Shown piece by piece: positions 8,828 through 16,572 of a stretch of 64,000 nucleotides of DNA (its first letter is position 1; each line of letters begins with the position of its first letter). Below the pieces are notes generated by a model that worked only from the letters and a program-made list of their open reading frames with translations, did not search any database and was not told the origin of the DNA. This DNA is from Methanocorpusculum sp. (GTDB lineage: Archaea; Halobacteriota; Methanomicrobia; Methanomicrobiales; Methanocorpusculaceae). The translations under genes and the position numbers were made by a program. The DNA lies in assembly GCF_030655665.1 (NCBI RefSeq), contig NZ_JAUSPQ010000008.1:372001-436000 (forward strand). The letters run 5' to 3'.

Positions 8828-9358
8828 ATGAAGATCTATGATGTGAGTGTCGGCCTGCATCCCGGGATGTATATATATCCCGGGGATCCGGAGTTTCTTT
8901 TGACCCCGCTGAAGGCAGGAAATGCTTACATCTCATCCATGTTTCTTGGGACACACACCGGCACCCACATCGATGCCCCCGCACATTATTTCCCGAATGA
9001 AAAAACCATTGACAGGATAGGATTGGATAATCTGATCATTCCTGTCGAGGTCGTAACCTCTCCCCTTTTGCCGACACAAAACTGCAAGGCAGTTTTTTTT
9101 AAAAATGCAGCACCGTTATCTATGGAAATGGCTGAAGTTCTCCTGCTCAAAGGTTTCAAAACAGTTGGTTGTGACACACCTTCGATAGGAGATGATGACG
9201 TTCATCGTTTTTTACTGAAAAATGAGATCGTCATCATCGAGATGCTGGACCTTTCGAAGATTTCGGATGGTGTTTATCAAATGATCGCTCTGCCTCTGAA
9301 AATCGAAGGGGCGGACGCTTCGCCTGCACGAGTTATTTTACTGGATGATATGTTATGA
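8828..9358 (+). CDS. Cyclase family protein (kynurenine formamidase-like)
   Basis: A 176-residue metal-dependent hydrolase of the cyclase/KynB family. The diagnostic HTGTHIDAPAH motif (about residues 41-51), which binds divalent metal, is complete, and the N-terminal DVSVGLHPGMYIYPGDP is the usual substrate-site opening. Other members hydrolyse formylkynurenine or isatin; the substrate here is unknown, since no tryptophan-catabolism genes are nearby. It starts directly after the sufB stop and ends in an ATGA overlap with the following gene, so it belongs to the suf operon by position. Confidence 0.88.
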   Translation: MKIYDVSVGLHPGMYIYPGDPEFLLTPLKAGNAYISSMFLGTHTGTHIDAPAHYFPNEKTIDRIGLDNLIIPVEVVTSPLLPTQNCKAVFFKNAAPLSMEMAEVLLLKGFKTVGCDTPSIGDDDVHRFLLKNEIVIIEMLDLSKISDGVYQMIALPLKIEGADASPARVILLDDML

Positions 9359-9945
9359 TATTACATGATGCCGTTAGAAAATTGCACGAAGTTGCTACAG
9401 GAATGGGTGTTGAAGACGGCGACCTTGTCTATATAAACCGCCCTGAGAATCACATATGCCAGTTCTGTTCCGGAAGTTGTCTTGAGGTATGTTTCGGCGG
9501 GAGGGTCGCCGAGATCTCATCTACTGAGCCATTTTGTGCAAAAATGCGGCTTGAAAATCTGTATGATGCCCCGCTGAAATCCCCAAAAACAAAAGCTGCC
9601 GCGGCAGGAGCTTTGACGGTGGTCACAGGTTTTCTCATGCTTATTCGAAAACTTGGTCCATGTCCAACAGTAAACTTTGAGGATTGCCATGAAGAACTGG
9701 TCCGGTATCTTGATGGAAAAAACGTCTACATTCTTGGCCGCGATATCCCAAAAATAAAACAGACATTACTTCTAGAAGATGCCGATGTTGTGGTCGTGAC
9801 CGGTGATGCATTGCAGGATAACGATCTTCTTGCCGAAATTGATGAAGCGATTCAACAGGAAAAGGAGCTGTTGTTTGTCGGCCCCACATGTGCGGGAGTG
9901 GCATCTCTTCTTGGAAAAAGGTCCTGGTGTCCCTATGGGACCTAA
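9355..9945 (+). CDS. Putative metal-chelating protein, DUF364-like
   Basis: A 196-residue protein starting in an ATGA overlap with the cyclase gene. Residues about 34-46 carry a four-cysteine cluster (CQFCSGSCLEVC), with more Cys later. The C-terminal half looks Rossmann-like: VYILGRDIP, then DVVVVTGDALQDNDLL, then LLFVGPTCAGVASLL. That order (VTG.AL.ND followed by VGPT) recalls the DUF364 putative heavy-metal chelation domain, but the match is by eye and moderate. With sufC-sufB in the same operon, a link to iron or Fe-S handling is a reasonable inference. Confidence 0.6.
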   Translation: MILHDAVRKLHEVATGMGVEDGDLVYINRPENHICQFCSGSCLEVCFGGRVAEISSTEPFCAKMRLENLYDAPLKSPKTKAAAAGALTVVTGFLMLIRKLGPCPTVNFEDCHEELVRYLDGKNVYILGRDIPKIKQTLLLEDADVVVVTGDALQDNDLLAEIDEAIQQEKELLFVGPTCAGVASLLGKRSWCPYGT

Positions 9946-9981
9946 TAATTTAACTCTCTTAAACACATAATTACAATCATT

Positions 9982-11241
9982 ATGCTTTTTGGCTCGTCCG
10001 GTATCAGACAGATGTTTGATCAGCGCCTCCTTTCCCTTGCTCCGATAGTTGGAGCGGCAGTTGCACAAAATGCAAAACACATTGTTTTTGGAACCGATTC
10101 GCGAACCAGCAGGGAAATCCTCGCAAACGCAGTGATTTCGGGACTGATCAGTAATGGGGCGGATGTTATCTACGGCGGGATATGTCCCACCCCGACCGTA
10201 GCTTTTTGTGCCGGATTTGCGGATGCAGGTGTTATGATAACGGCATCACATAACCCTGAGCCCTACAACGGGATCAAACTTTTCCGGTCTGACGGATCCT
10301 CTTATACGCTCGCTCAGCAAAAAGAGATCGAAGATGAGGTAGAACATCCTTCGTGGAGTAAGTGGGACGAACAGGGTGTATTAACTGATGCTGATCTTAT
10401 TACTCCGCATAAAGAAGCGATCCTTACATCAGTTTGTATTCCGGAAAACCTGACTGTGGTCGTGGATTGTGGTAACGGAGCCGGCGGACAGATCACGCCC
10501 AAGCTCTTTGAAGAATCGGGAGCAACCGTCATTTCTGTAAACTGTGATCCCGCAGGAAAGTTTGCGCGCCCGTCCGAACCGCTCGAAAAAAATCTTCTCC
10601 ACATCCCAAAGCTGATGAAAAAAATCGATGCTGACTGTGCAGTCGTGAATGACGGGGATGCCGACAGGATGATGGCGTTCGACAATTGGGGTAGATATAT
10701 TGACGGTGATCATCTGCTCATGCTTTTTGCGAAGTATCTGGATGCAAAACAGGTTGTTACAACCGTTGACGCTTCAATGGCGATCGAAGAGATCGCCGAG
10801 GTTCACCGAACTCCGGTTGGTGACAGTTTTGTTTCCGAGGAACTCATCTCATGGGGGACGTTCGGCGGTGAGCCGTCAGGAAGCTGGATCTTCCCGAAAC
10901 ACTCCCTTTGTCCCGATGGACCTTACGCTGCAGCACTTTTCGCCGAGATTTCGGGTGAATGGAATGTGGCAGAGGAGCTTGATGCGATGCCGCGATATAC
11001 CATCCTTCGTGATTCTTTGGAGACAAAGCATGGAAAAGAGATCCTTTCAGGGCTCGGCGCGGACAAGCCGACGGACGGGATCCGGCTCACTGAAGAAAAC
11101 GGATGGTGCCTGATCCGTGCAAGCGGGACCGAACCTAAGATCCGCTGTACAGCAGAAGGAAGAACAAGAGACGATGCAAAACGGATGCTGGATGCAGGAA
11201 TGACCAGGATCCGTAATGCCATTCATCAGATCAAGGAGTAA
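9982..11241 (+). CDS. glmM: Phosphoglucosamine mutase / phosphohexomutase
   Basis: A 419-residue alpha-D-phosphohexomutase. The phosphoserine loop is MITASHNPEPYNG (S89), the metal loop NDGDADRM (near residue 220), the sugar loop FGGEPSGS, and the C-terminal phosphate loop IRASGTEPKIR. It would convert glucosamine-6-phosphate to glucosamine-1-phosphate. The glmM assignment rather than phosphomannomutase rests on the next genes, which encode two GlmU-like enzymes and GlmS, a full UDP-GlcNAc route. The ATG at 9982 follows a T/A-rich promoter region. Three bases separate it from the next gene. Confidence 0.9.
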   Translation: MLFGSSGIRQMFDQRLLSLAPIVGAAVAQNAKHIVFGTDSRTSREILANAVISGLISNGADVIYGGICPTPTVAFCAGFADAGVMITASHNPEPYNGIKLFRSDGSSYTLAQQKEIEDEVEHPSWSKWDEQGVLTDADLITPHKEAILTSVCIPENLTVVVDCGNGAGGQITPKLFEESGATVISVNCDPAGKFARPSEPLEKNLLHIPKLMKKIDADCAVVNDGDADRMMAFDNWGRYIDGDHLLMLFAKYLDAKQVVTTVDASMAIEEIAEVHRTPVGDSFVSEELISWGTFGGEPSGSWIFPKHSLCPDGPYAAALFAEISGEWNVAEELDAMPRYTILRDSLETKHGKEILSGLGADKPTDGIRLTEENGWCLIRASGTEPKIRCTAEGRTRDDAKRMLDAGMTRIRNAIHQIKE

Positions 11242-11244
11242 TGT

Positions 11245-12444
11245 ATGCAGTGTGTAATTCTAGCCGCAGGTGAAGGATCCCGTATGCGACCTCTCACAAC
11301 GTCCCGCCCCAAGGTCATGTTGCCTTTAGCGGGAAAGCCGATGCTTGAACATCTTATCAGAAATGTGCGTGATGCCGGCATCACTGAAATAATTCTTGTT
11401 GTCGGATACCGTGAAGAAGCGATCCGAACATGGTTTGATGATGGTTCAAATTTTGGCGTGTCGATACACTACGTTGTTCAAAGAAAACAGATGGGGACGG
11501 CAGATGCCCTGAAAACGGTCGAACCGTTTATTCATGATATATTTCTGATGCTGAACGGCGACATGATCCTTGAAAGAGCTGATCTGGAAAAGATCACTGC
11601 TCTTCCAAGTCCGGTTATGGCCACCTCTACGACGATGCACCCGGAAAGTTTTGGGGTAGTAACTGTTGAAAATGATAAAATCACTACGCTGGAAGAAAAA
11701 TCCCTTCACCCGAAATCAAATATCATCAACGCCGGAGCCTATCTCTTCGATCCAGATATATTTGTCATTCTCAAAAAGCTTTCACCGTCAACCAGAGGGG
11801 AATACGAACTGACCGATGCTCTGACTGATTACATCTCGGAGGGAAAACTTACCGCTTATCCCCTCTCGATCTGGATGGACGTGGGATACCCCTGGGATAT
11901 GCTGAGTGCAAATGAACATCTCCTTGAGACTGTGGTCGGAGAGCAGAATGGAACTGTTGAGGAAAATGTGATGATCAAAGGTCAGCTGATTCTTGGAAAA
12001 GGATCCGTTATTAAATCCGGGACCTACATTGAAGGGCCCTGTATCATAGGTGAGAACACCGTTGTCGGGCCGAATGCATATCTCCGGTCGGGAACGACGA
12101 TCGGGAACAACTGTCACATAGGTCATGCCGTAGAAATCAAAAACTCCATTATCTTTGATGACACGAAGATCCCGCATTACAATTACATCGGAGACAGTGT
12201 GATCGGAAGCAGATGTAATTTTGGCGCTGGAACGAAGATCGCGAACCTTCGTCACGATCATGGACCGGTAAAAGTAGGCGGGATGTCCACAGGTCGAAAG
12301 AAGTTCGGGGCAGTCATCGGGGATGATGTAATGTTTGGGATCAACTGTTCCATAAATACCGGATCCTCGATCGGCAGCGGAACAAGAGTCGCACCCCACA
12401 CGCTCGTTTCAGGAATGATCGAAAACAAAACGGTGGTGAAGTAA
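11245..12444 (+). CDS. glmU: Bifunctional sugar-1-phosphate nucleotidylyltransferase/acetyltransferase, GlmU-like
   Basis: A 399-residue two-domain enzyme. The N-terminal nucleotidyltransferase shows LAAGEGSRMRPLT ... RPKVMLPLAGKP, with LNGDMIL as the metal/sugar site. From about residue 230 a left-handed beta-helix of hexapeptide repeats follows. The stretch KIPHYNYIGDSVIGSRCNFG parallels the GlmU acetyltransferase active-site region, where a His is catalytic. It would acetylate glucosamine-1-phosphate and attach UMP, giving UDP-GlcNAc. It lies between glmM and a paralogue of itself. Other sugars remain possible, since archaeal members of this family are broad in substrate. Confidence 0.87.
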   Translation: MQCVILAAGEGSRMRPLTTSRPKVMLPLAGKPMLEHLIRNVRDAGITEIILVVGYREEAIRTWFDDGSNFGVSIHYVVQRKQMGTADALKTVEPFIHDIFLMLNGDMILERADLEKITALPSPVMATSTTMHPESFGVVTVENDKITTLEEKSLHPKSNIINAGAYLFDPDIFVILKKLSPSTRGEYELTDALTDYISEGKLTAYPLSIWMDVGYPWDMLSANEHLLETVVGEQNGTVEENVMIKGQLILGKGSVIKSGTYIEGPCIIGENTVVGPNAYLRSGTTIGNNCHIGHAVEIKNSIIFDDTKIPHYNYIGDSVIGSRCNFGAGTKIANLRHDHGPVKVGGMSTGRKKFGAVIGDDVMFGINCSINTGSSIGSGTRVAPHTLVSGMIENKTVVK

Positions 12445-12445
12445 G

Positions 12446-13570
12446 ATGACGAAAATTCAGGCAGTTATCCTCGCAGCCGGAGAAGGGACCCGTCTTCGCC
12501 CTCTGACAAAAAACCGTCCGAAGGTCATGCTCCCTGTGGCAAACCGCCCCATCCTCGAACATGTTCTGAACTCGGTCGTTGCCGCAGGTATTCGTGATAT
12601 CACGGTGGTTGTCGGATACAAAAAGGAACAGGTGATGACGTTTCTGAATACCTATCCGGTTCCCGTGCAGGTGGTCGTTCAGGACAAACAGCTGGGAACA
12701 GCGCATGCTCTTTCTATGGCGAAGAAGTATGTCCATACAAAAACCCTCGTGCTTGCAGGAGACAACTATGTTGATCCTGAATCGCTGCGTTCAATACTGG
12801 ACAAAGAGAATGCCGTTTTGGTGGCCCCTCACTCATCTCCCGCCAATTTTGGCGTGATATCCAGCAATGACGGGATTTTGACTGGGATTGTGGAGAAACC
12901 GAAAGATGTTGAACCGGGGTCTCTCGTAAGCTGCGGTGTTTATATCTTTACACCGGAGTTTATCGGAAATATACGGGAGCGGACAATTCCCGAATCATTG
13001 GAGAAAAGCATCAAAGCGGGAATGAAGATCTCCATCGTTTCGGCAAACGACTGGCAGGATGCTGTCTATCCAAAAGATCTGCTTTCAGTAAACAAAAACC
13101 TGCTCAAACAGGTAAGAGAAAAAATTTCAGGCACGGTCGACAAAAGCGTTACTGTCCAGGGACACGTATCCATTGCAAAACACACCGTGATCGGCCCGGG
13201 TACGGTAATTCTCGGTCCGGCAGTTATCGGAGAGGGAAGCATAGTCGGGCCAAATGTATGCATAGGTCCAAACACCTCCATTGGATCCCGCGTCACGATT
13301 GAACCTTTTACCTACATCGAAAACAGTATTATCATGAATGACTGTATCATCGGATCTCACTCCCGGGTTGTAGATACGATTCTCGGAGAGGGTGGGATCT
13401 ACAGTAATCATCTCTCGACAGTGTCCAACGAGTTCGGTGCTGTATGCGGAGACCGCGTAAATATTGGCCCCTTCACTGTAATAAAAGGCGGAATAATTGG
13501 GAACAATGTCATTATCGAAGGCGGAAAAATCCTGGAAAAAGAGATTCCGGATAACGCTCAGGTGATCTGA
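12446..13570 (+). CDS. Sugar-1-phosphate nucleotidylyltransferase with hexapeptide domain, GlmU paralogue
   Basis: A 374-residue paralogue of the preceding gene, starting two bases after its stop. The nucleotidyltransferase domain has LAAGEGTRLRPLTKNRPKVM and LAGDNYVDP. The C-terminal hexapeptide repeats (GPGTVILGPAVIGEGSIVG) are present, but the His-containing acetyltransferase motif seen in the first copy is not obvious; instead the end reads GGIYSNHLSTVSNEFG. It may be a pyrophosphorylase for another sugar nucleotide (glucose or GlcNAc) feeding surface glycans. It sits in the glmM-glmU-glmS operon, one base before glmS. Confidence 0.83.
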   Translation: MTKIQAVILAAGEGTRLRPLTKNRPKVMLPVANRPILEHVLNSVVAAGIRDITVVVGYKKEQVMTFLNTYPVPVQVVVQDKQLGTAHALSMAKKYVHTKTLVLAGDNYVDPESLRSILDKENAVLVAPHSSPANFGVISSNDGILTGIVEKPKDVEPGSLVSCGVYIFTPEFIGNIRERTIPESLEKSIKAGMKISIVSANDWQDAVYPKDLLSVNKNLLKQVREKISGTVDKSVTVQGHVSIAKHTVIGPGTVILGPAVIGEGSIVGPNVCIGPNTSIGSRVTIEPFTYIENSIIMNDCIIGSHSRVVDTILGEGGIYSNHLSTVSNEFGAVCGDRVNIGPFTVIKGGIIGNNVIIEGGKILEKEIPDNAQVI

Positions 13571-13571
13571 G

Positions 13572-15314
13572 ATGTGCGGGATTGTGGGATATATCGGATA
13601 CCGTGAGGCCGCCGAGGTCTGTACATCCGGTCTTCTGCGCTTAGAGTACAGGGGTTATGATTCATACGGGCTAGCCACTCTTTCTCCATCACTTTCATCC
13701 TACAAGCATCTTGGAAAAATTTCAGAATCCGCCGAATCCGCCAAACATCTGAAAGGGACTGTTGGCATAGGTCACACACGCTGGGCGACCCATGGTGTTC
13801 CCAGCGAAACGAATGCCCATCCGCATCTTGATGAAAAGATGAAGATCGCCGTGGTTCATAACGGGATCATTGAAAATTATGCAGACCTCAGAAGAGGACT
13901 GGAAGACCGCGGTGTCGTTTTTACATCACAGACCGACACGGAAGTCATCCCCCATCTGATCGCAGAAAAGTATGCAGGAAATCTTTTTGCAGCAGTATCA
14001 AGTATCTTGCCCCTTCTCGAGGGTTCGTATGCGCTATTGATACTCGCTGAAGGAGAAGAGAAGGTGATCGCGGCACGACACGGAAGCCCTCTTGTTCTTG
14101 GTATCGGTGACGGCGAATTTATACTGGGATCCGATGCTCTTCCTCTTCTGGATTACACCCGGAAAGCTGTGTATTTCGAGGAGGGGGATGTTATGGAGAT
14201 AACGAAAAACGGTTTTACCATTCATAATGCTGGCTTACCTGTCTCACGCGGGGTCACTGAGATCGAGTGGAGTTTGGAAGAGGTCAAAAAAGGAGGGTTT
14301 CGGCATTTTATGCTCAAAGAGATCTTCGAACAGCCGGAAGCTTTTGCACATACCCTTTCTTCAATTAAACGCTGTACGAATGAGATGGATCTGATCAAAA
14401 ACGCGCACTTCATTACGGTTGTTGCCTGCGGGACCTCGGCAAACGCGTCACTGGTTTTTTCCTATCTGATGGAAAGCATATGTCATATCCCCACACGCGT
14501 GGTACTTGGATCAGAATTTAAGTACTTCCCGACACCGCACACGGATCTGGTGATCGGTGTTTCACAGTCAGGAGAAACGGCAGATACGATCTCAGCCCTG
14601 AAACTTGCAAAAAGTTTAGGTGCTCAGACACTGGCAATAACCAATGTTCTGGGAAGTTCCATTACAAGAGTAGCTTCATCCGTTCTCTATACGAGAGCAG
14701 GTCCTGAGATGAGTGTTGCAGCAACGAAGTCATTTCTCTCTCAGGTCGCCGCATTTATGCAGATAGTAAATCTGCTCTCTGATCATCAGCTGGATAGGGA
14801 GTTGACCGAGATCCAGCGGTATATTCCTGAGATCCTCAACACGGATATGTCGGATGCAGTCAAATTATGCAAAGATGCTTCCTCCCTTCTATACATTGGG
14901 AGAGGGATGTTTTATCCGGTAGCAATGGAAGGCGCGTTAAAGATGAAAGAGATCTCCTACATCCATGCAGAAGGCTATGCCGCCGGTGAACTGAAGCACG
15001 GACCTTTTGCATTACTTTCCCCGGAGACCCCGGTCATAGCGATGTGTGTTTCAAGCACTGTTTACCCGGTGATGATGTCAAACTTAAAAGAGATTAAAGC
15101 ACGGAGCGCTCCAATCATTGCGATCGGCAAAGACTGCGACAAAGATCTGGAAGATGTTGCTGACGTATGTATTCCGCTTCCTGCGGTTTCAGAATACGGG
15201 TCGGTCATCCTGTCTTCGATCATACTACAGCTGCTCGCATATCACACAGCAGTTTCTCTTGGGAGAGATGTTGATATGCCGAGAAATCTGGCAAAAAGTG
15301 TGACGGTAGAGTAA
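13572..15314 (+). CDS. glmS: Glutamine-fructose-6-phosphate aminotransferase (isomerizing)
   Basis: GlmS makes glucosamine-6-phosphate from fructose-6-phosphate and glutamine, the first step of UDP-GlcNAc synthesis. The 580 residues begin MCGIVGYIG, where Cys2 is the glutaminase nucleophile; HTRWATHGVP and HNGIIENY are further glutaminase signatures. Two SIS domains follow (VVACGTSANASLV; GRGMFYPVAMEGALKMKEIS), and the C-terminus LAKSVTVE is typical. It is the last gene of the glm operon. Its stop lies two bases from that of the convergent glycosyltransferase gene, across a palindromic terminator. Confidence 0.96.
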   Translation: MCGIVGYIGYREAAEVCTSGLLRLEYRGYDSYGLATLSPSLSSYKHLGKISESAESAKHLKGTVGIGHTRWATHGVPSETNAHPHLDEKMKIAVVHNGIIENYADLRRGLEDRGVVFTSQTDTEVIPHLIAEKYAGNLFAAVSSILPLLEGSYALLILAEGEEKVIAARHGSPLVLGIGDGEFILGSDALPLLDYTRKAVYFEEGDVMEITKNGFTIHNAGLPVSRGVTEIEWSLEEVKKGGFRHFMLKEIFEQPEAFAHTLSSIKRCTNEMDLIKNAHFITVVACGTSANASLVFSYLMESICHIPTRVVLGSEFKYFPTPHTDLVIGVSQSGETADTISALKLAKSLGAQTLAITNVLGSSITRVASSVLYTRAGPEMSVAATKSFLSQVAAFMQIVNLLSDHQLDRELTEIQRYIPEILNTDMSDAVKLCKDASSLLYIGRGMFYPVAMEGALKMKEISYIHAEGYAAGELKHGPFALLSPETPVIAMCVSSTVYPVMMSNLKEIKARSAPIIAIGKDCDKDLEDVADVCIPLPAVSEYGSVILSSIILQLLAYHTAVSLGRDVDMPRNLAKSVTVE

Positions 15315-15334
15315 CGTTACTCTCCGACTTTTTT
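15308..15334. terminator. Bidirectional terminator between glmS and glycosyltransferase gene
   Basis: A perfect 16-base palindrome, agagtaacgttactct (15308-15323), spans both stop codons of the convergent genes and is followed on the plus strand by a run of six T (15328-15333). The placement suits termination of both transcripts. Confidence 0.55.
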
Positions 15335-16447
15335 CGACGTGCTTTTCCATAGGACAGCATTATTCTTTCTTGAGTAGAAGCCGGCGAGAAGATAAAACTG
15401 ATTCGTGACAAAAGCAGTCATCAGATTTCCTTTTTTGATGACACTAAACAAAAGGAAGGCGATGAGAAGCGCTGTCAAGAGGAGCGGTAGATTGAGCAGT
15501 AATCCGATCGAAAAAATTATGCCGCCGATCAGAAGCATTGTCGGTGTAATCACATACATCCATAACCGAAGAGGGTAGAATATCCGGCAGAAGGGACGAT
15601 CTACTTCCAGCAGATCCCGGTTCGCGAGTGTTGTCTGGATGAGTCCTTTGGCCCGCCGCACTTTTTGGGTGTACTGTTTTTTGAGATTTTCCGGTAATTC
15701 TTCGTAGATAGCTGCCCGAGTTTCATAAAATGTCCGATACCCTTTCCGTATAGCTTCAAAAGCAAGATTAGCATCGTCTGCGCCGCTTGTCTCATTCACT
15801 CCGTCGACTATGCTTTTTCTCATGATCAAGAGGCAGCCGTTAAATGCCGGCGTGGCATCATGAGCAGATTCCCATTCAGCCATTCGACCAAAATAGGACC
15901 GGTATGTTTTTTCCATAGAGGTGACACGGTCAGCTCCGGGATTTGGCTGAAGATCGCCGGTTCCTGCAGCAAATTTATCATCAGCCAGTATCCTCCGAAC
16001 GAGATGCTCAACACTTGTGGTATCCCAGACTAAATCTGCATCTGTTGCGACAATCAGTTCGTTCGCAGTGAGACCGATCCCCGTGTTAAGTGAGGTGTTT
16101 TTCCCGAATCTCTGTTTGTTAACATATATTTTCCAGGAAAAGTCGACATTGACCAGTTCACTTCGAGCAACCTCTTCGGTTTTATCATCCGAATAGTCGA
16201 TAACAAGGACAACCTCCATCAACTCATTTGGATACGTGCAGGAGGAGATACTTTGGATTTTTCTGGCGATGGTTCTTTCTTCATTGTAAGCACAAATCAC
16301 AATGGAGATAGCCGGAAGAGTCTTCGCTATATCTAAGTCCATCTCTACGGGCTTTTTTCCGAAGGTCACGCCGAATAAATATACTATGTAGGGGATGACT
16401 GCAAGAAGTATGATTCCCGCCCCGACTGGAAGGAGATAAAGAAACAT
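15317..16447 (-). CDS. Family 2 glycosyltransferase with membrane anchors
   Basis: A 376-residue membrane glycosyltransferase. An N-terminal hydrophobic helix (about 3-28) is followed by a GT-A domain: ISIVICAYNEERTI at the nucleotide-binding end, ATDADLVWD as the DxD-type metal site, SGADDANLAFEA as the ED-like motif, and a KKQYTQKVRRAKG stretch resembling the QxxRW region of processive GT2 enzymes. Two to three membrane helices close the protein (about 290-350). It likely transfers sugar at the cytoplasmic face onto lipid or polysaccharide. Position between the UDP-GlcNAc operon and AglB suggests a role in N-glycan or surface polymer assembly. Confidence 0.86.
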   Translation of the reverse strand: MFLYLLPVGAGIILLAVIPYIVYLFGVTFGKKPVEMDLDIAKTLPAISIVICAYNEERTIARKIQSISSCTYPNELMEVVLVIDYSDDKTEEVARSELVNVDFSWKIYVNKQRFGKNTSLNTGIGLTANELIVATDADLVWDTTSVEHLVRRILADDKFAAGTGDLQPNPGADRVTSMEKTYRSYFGRMAEWESAHDATPAFNGCLLIMRKSIVDGVNETSGADDANLAFEAIRKGYRTFYETRAAIYEELPENLKKQYTQKVRRAKGLIQTTLANRDLLEVDRPFCRIFYPLRLWMYVITPTMLLIGGIIFSIGLLLNLPLLLTALLIAFLLFSVIKKGNLMTAFVTNQFYLLAGFYSRKNNAVLWKSTSKKVGE

Positions 16448-16572
16448 TATTTATTATTCATTGCGCTGATTCCATACTTAGAGATATTCATGATTGCGGG
16501 TTAGCTTTCCAATTATTTTATTGTTTAACAACGCTCAGATAATATATAGCTAATATCTACCCGTGATAGACT

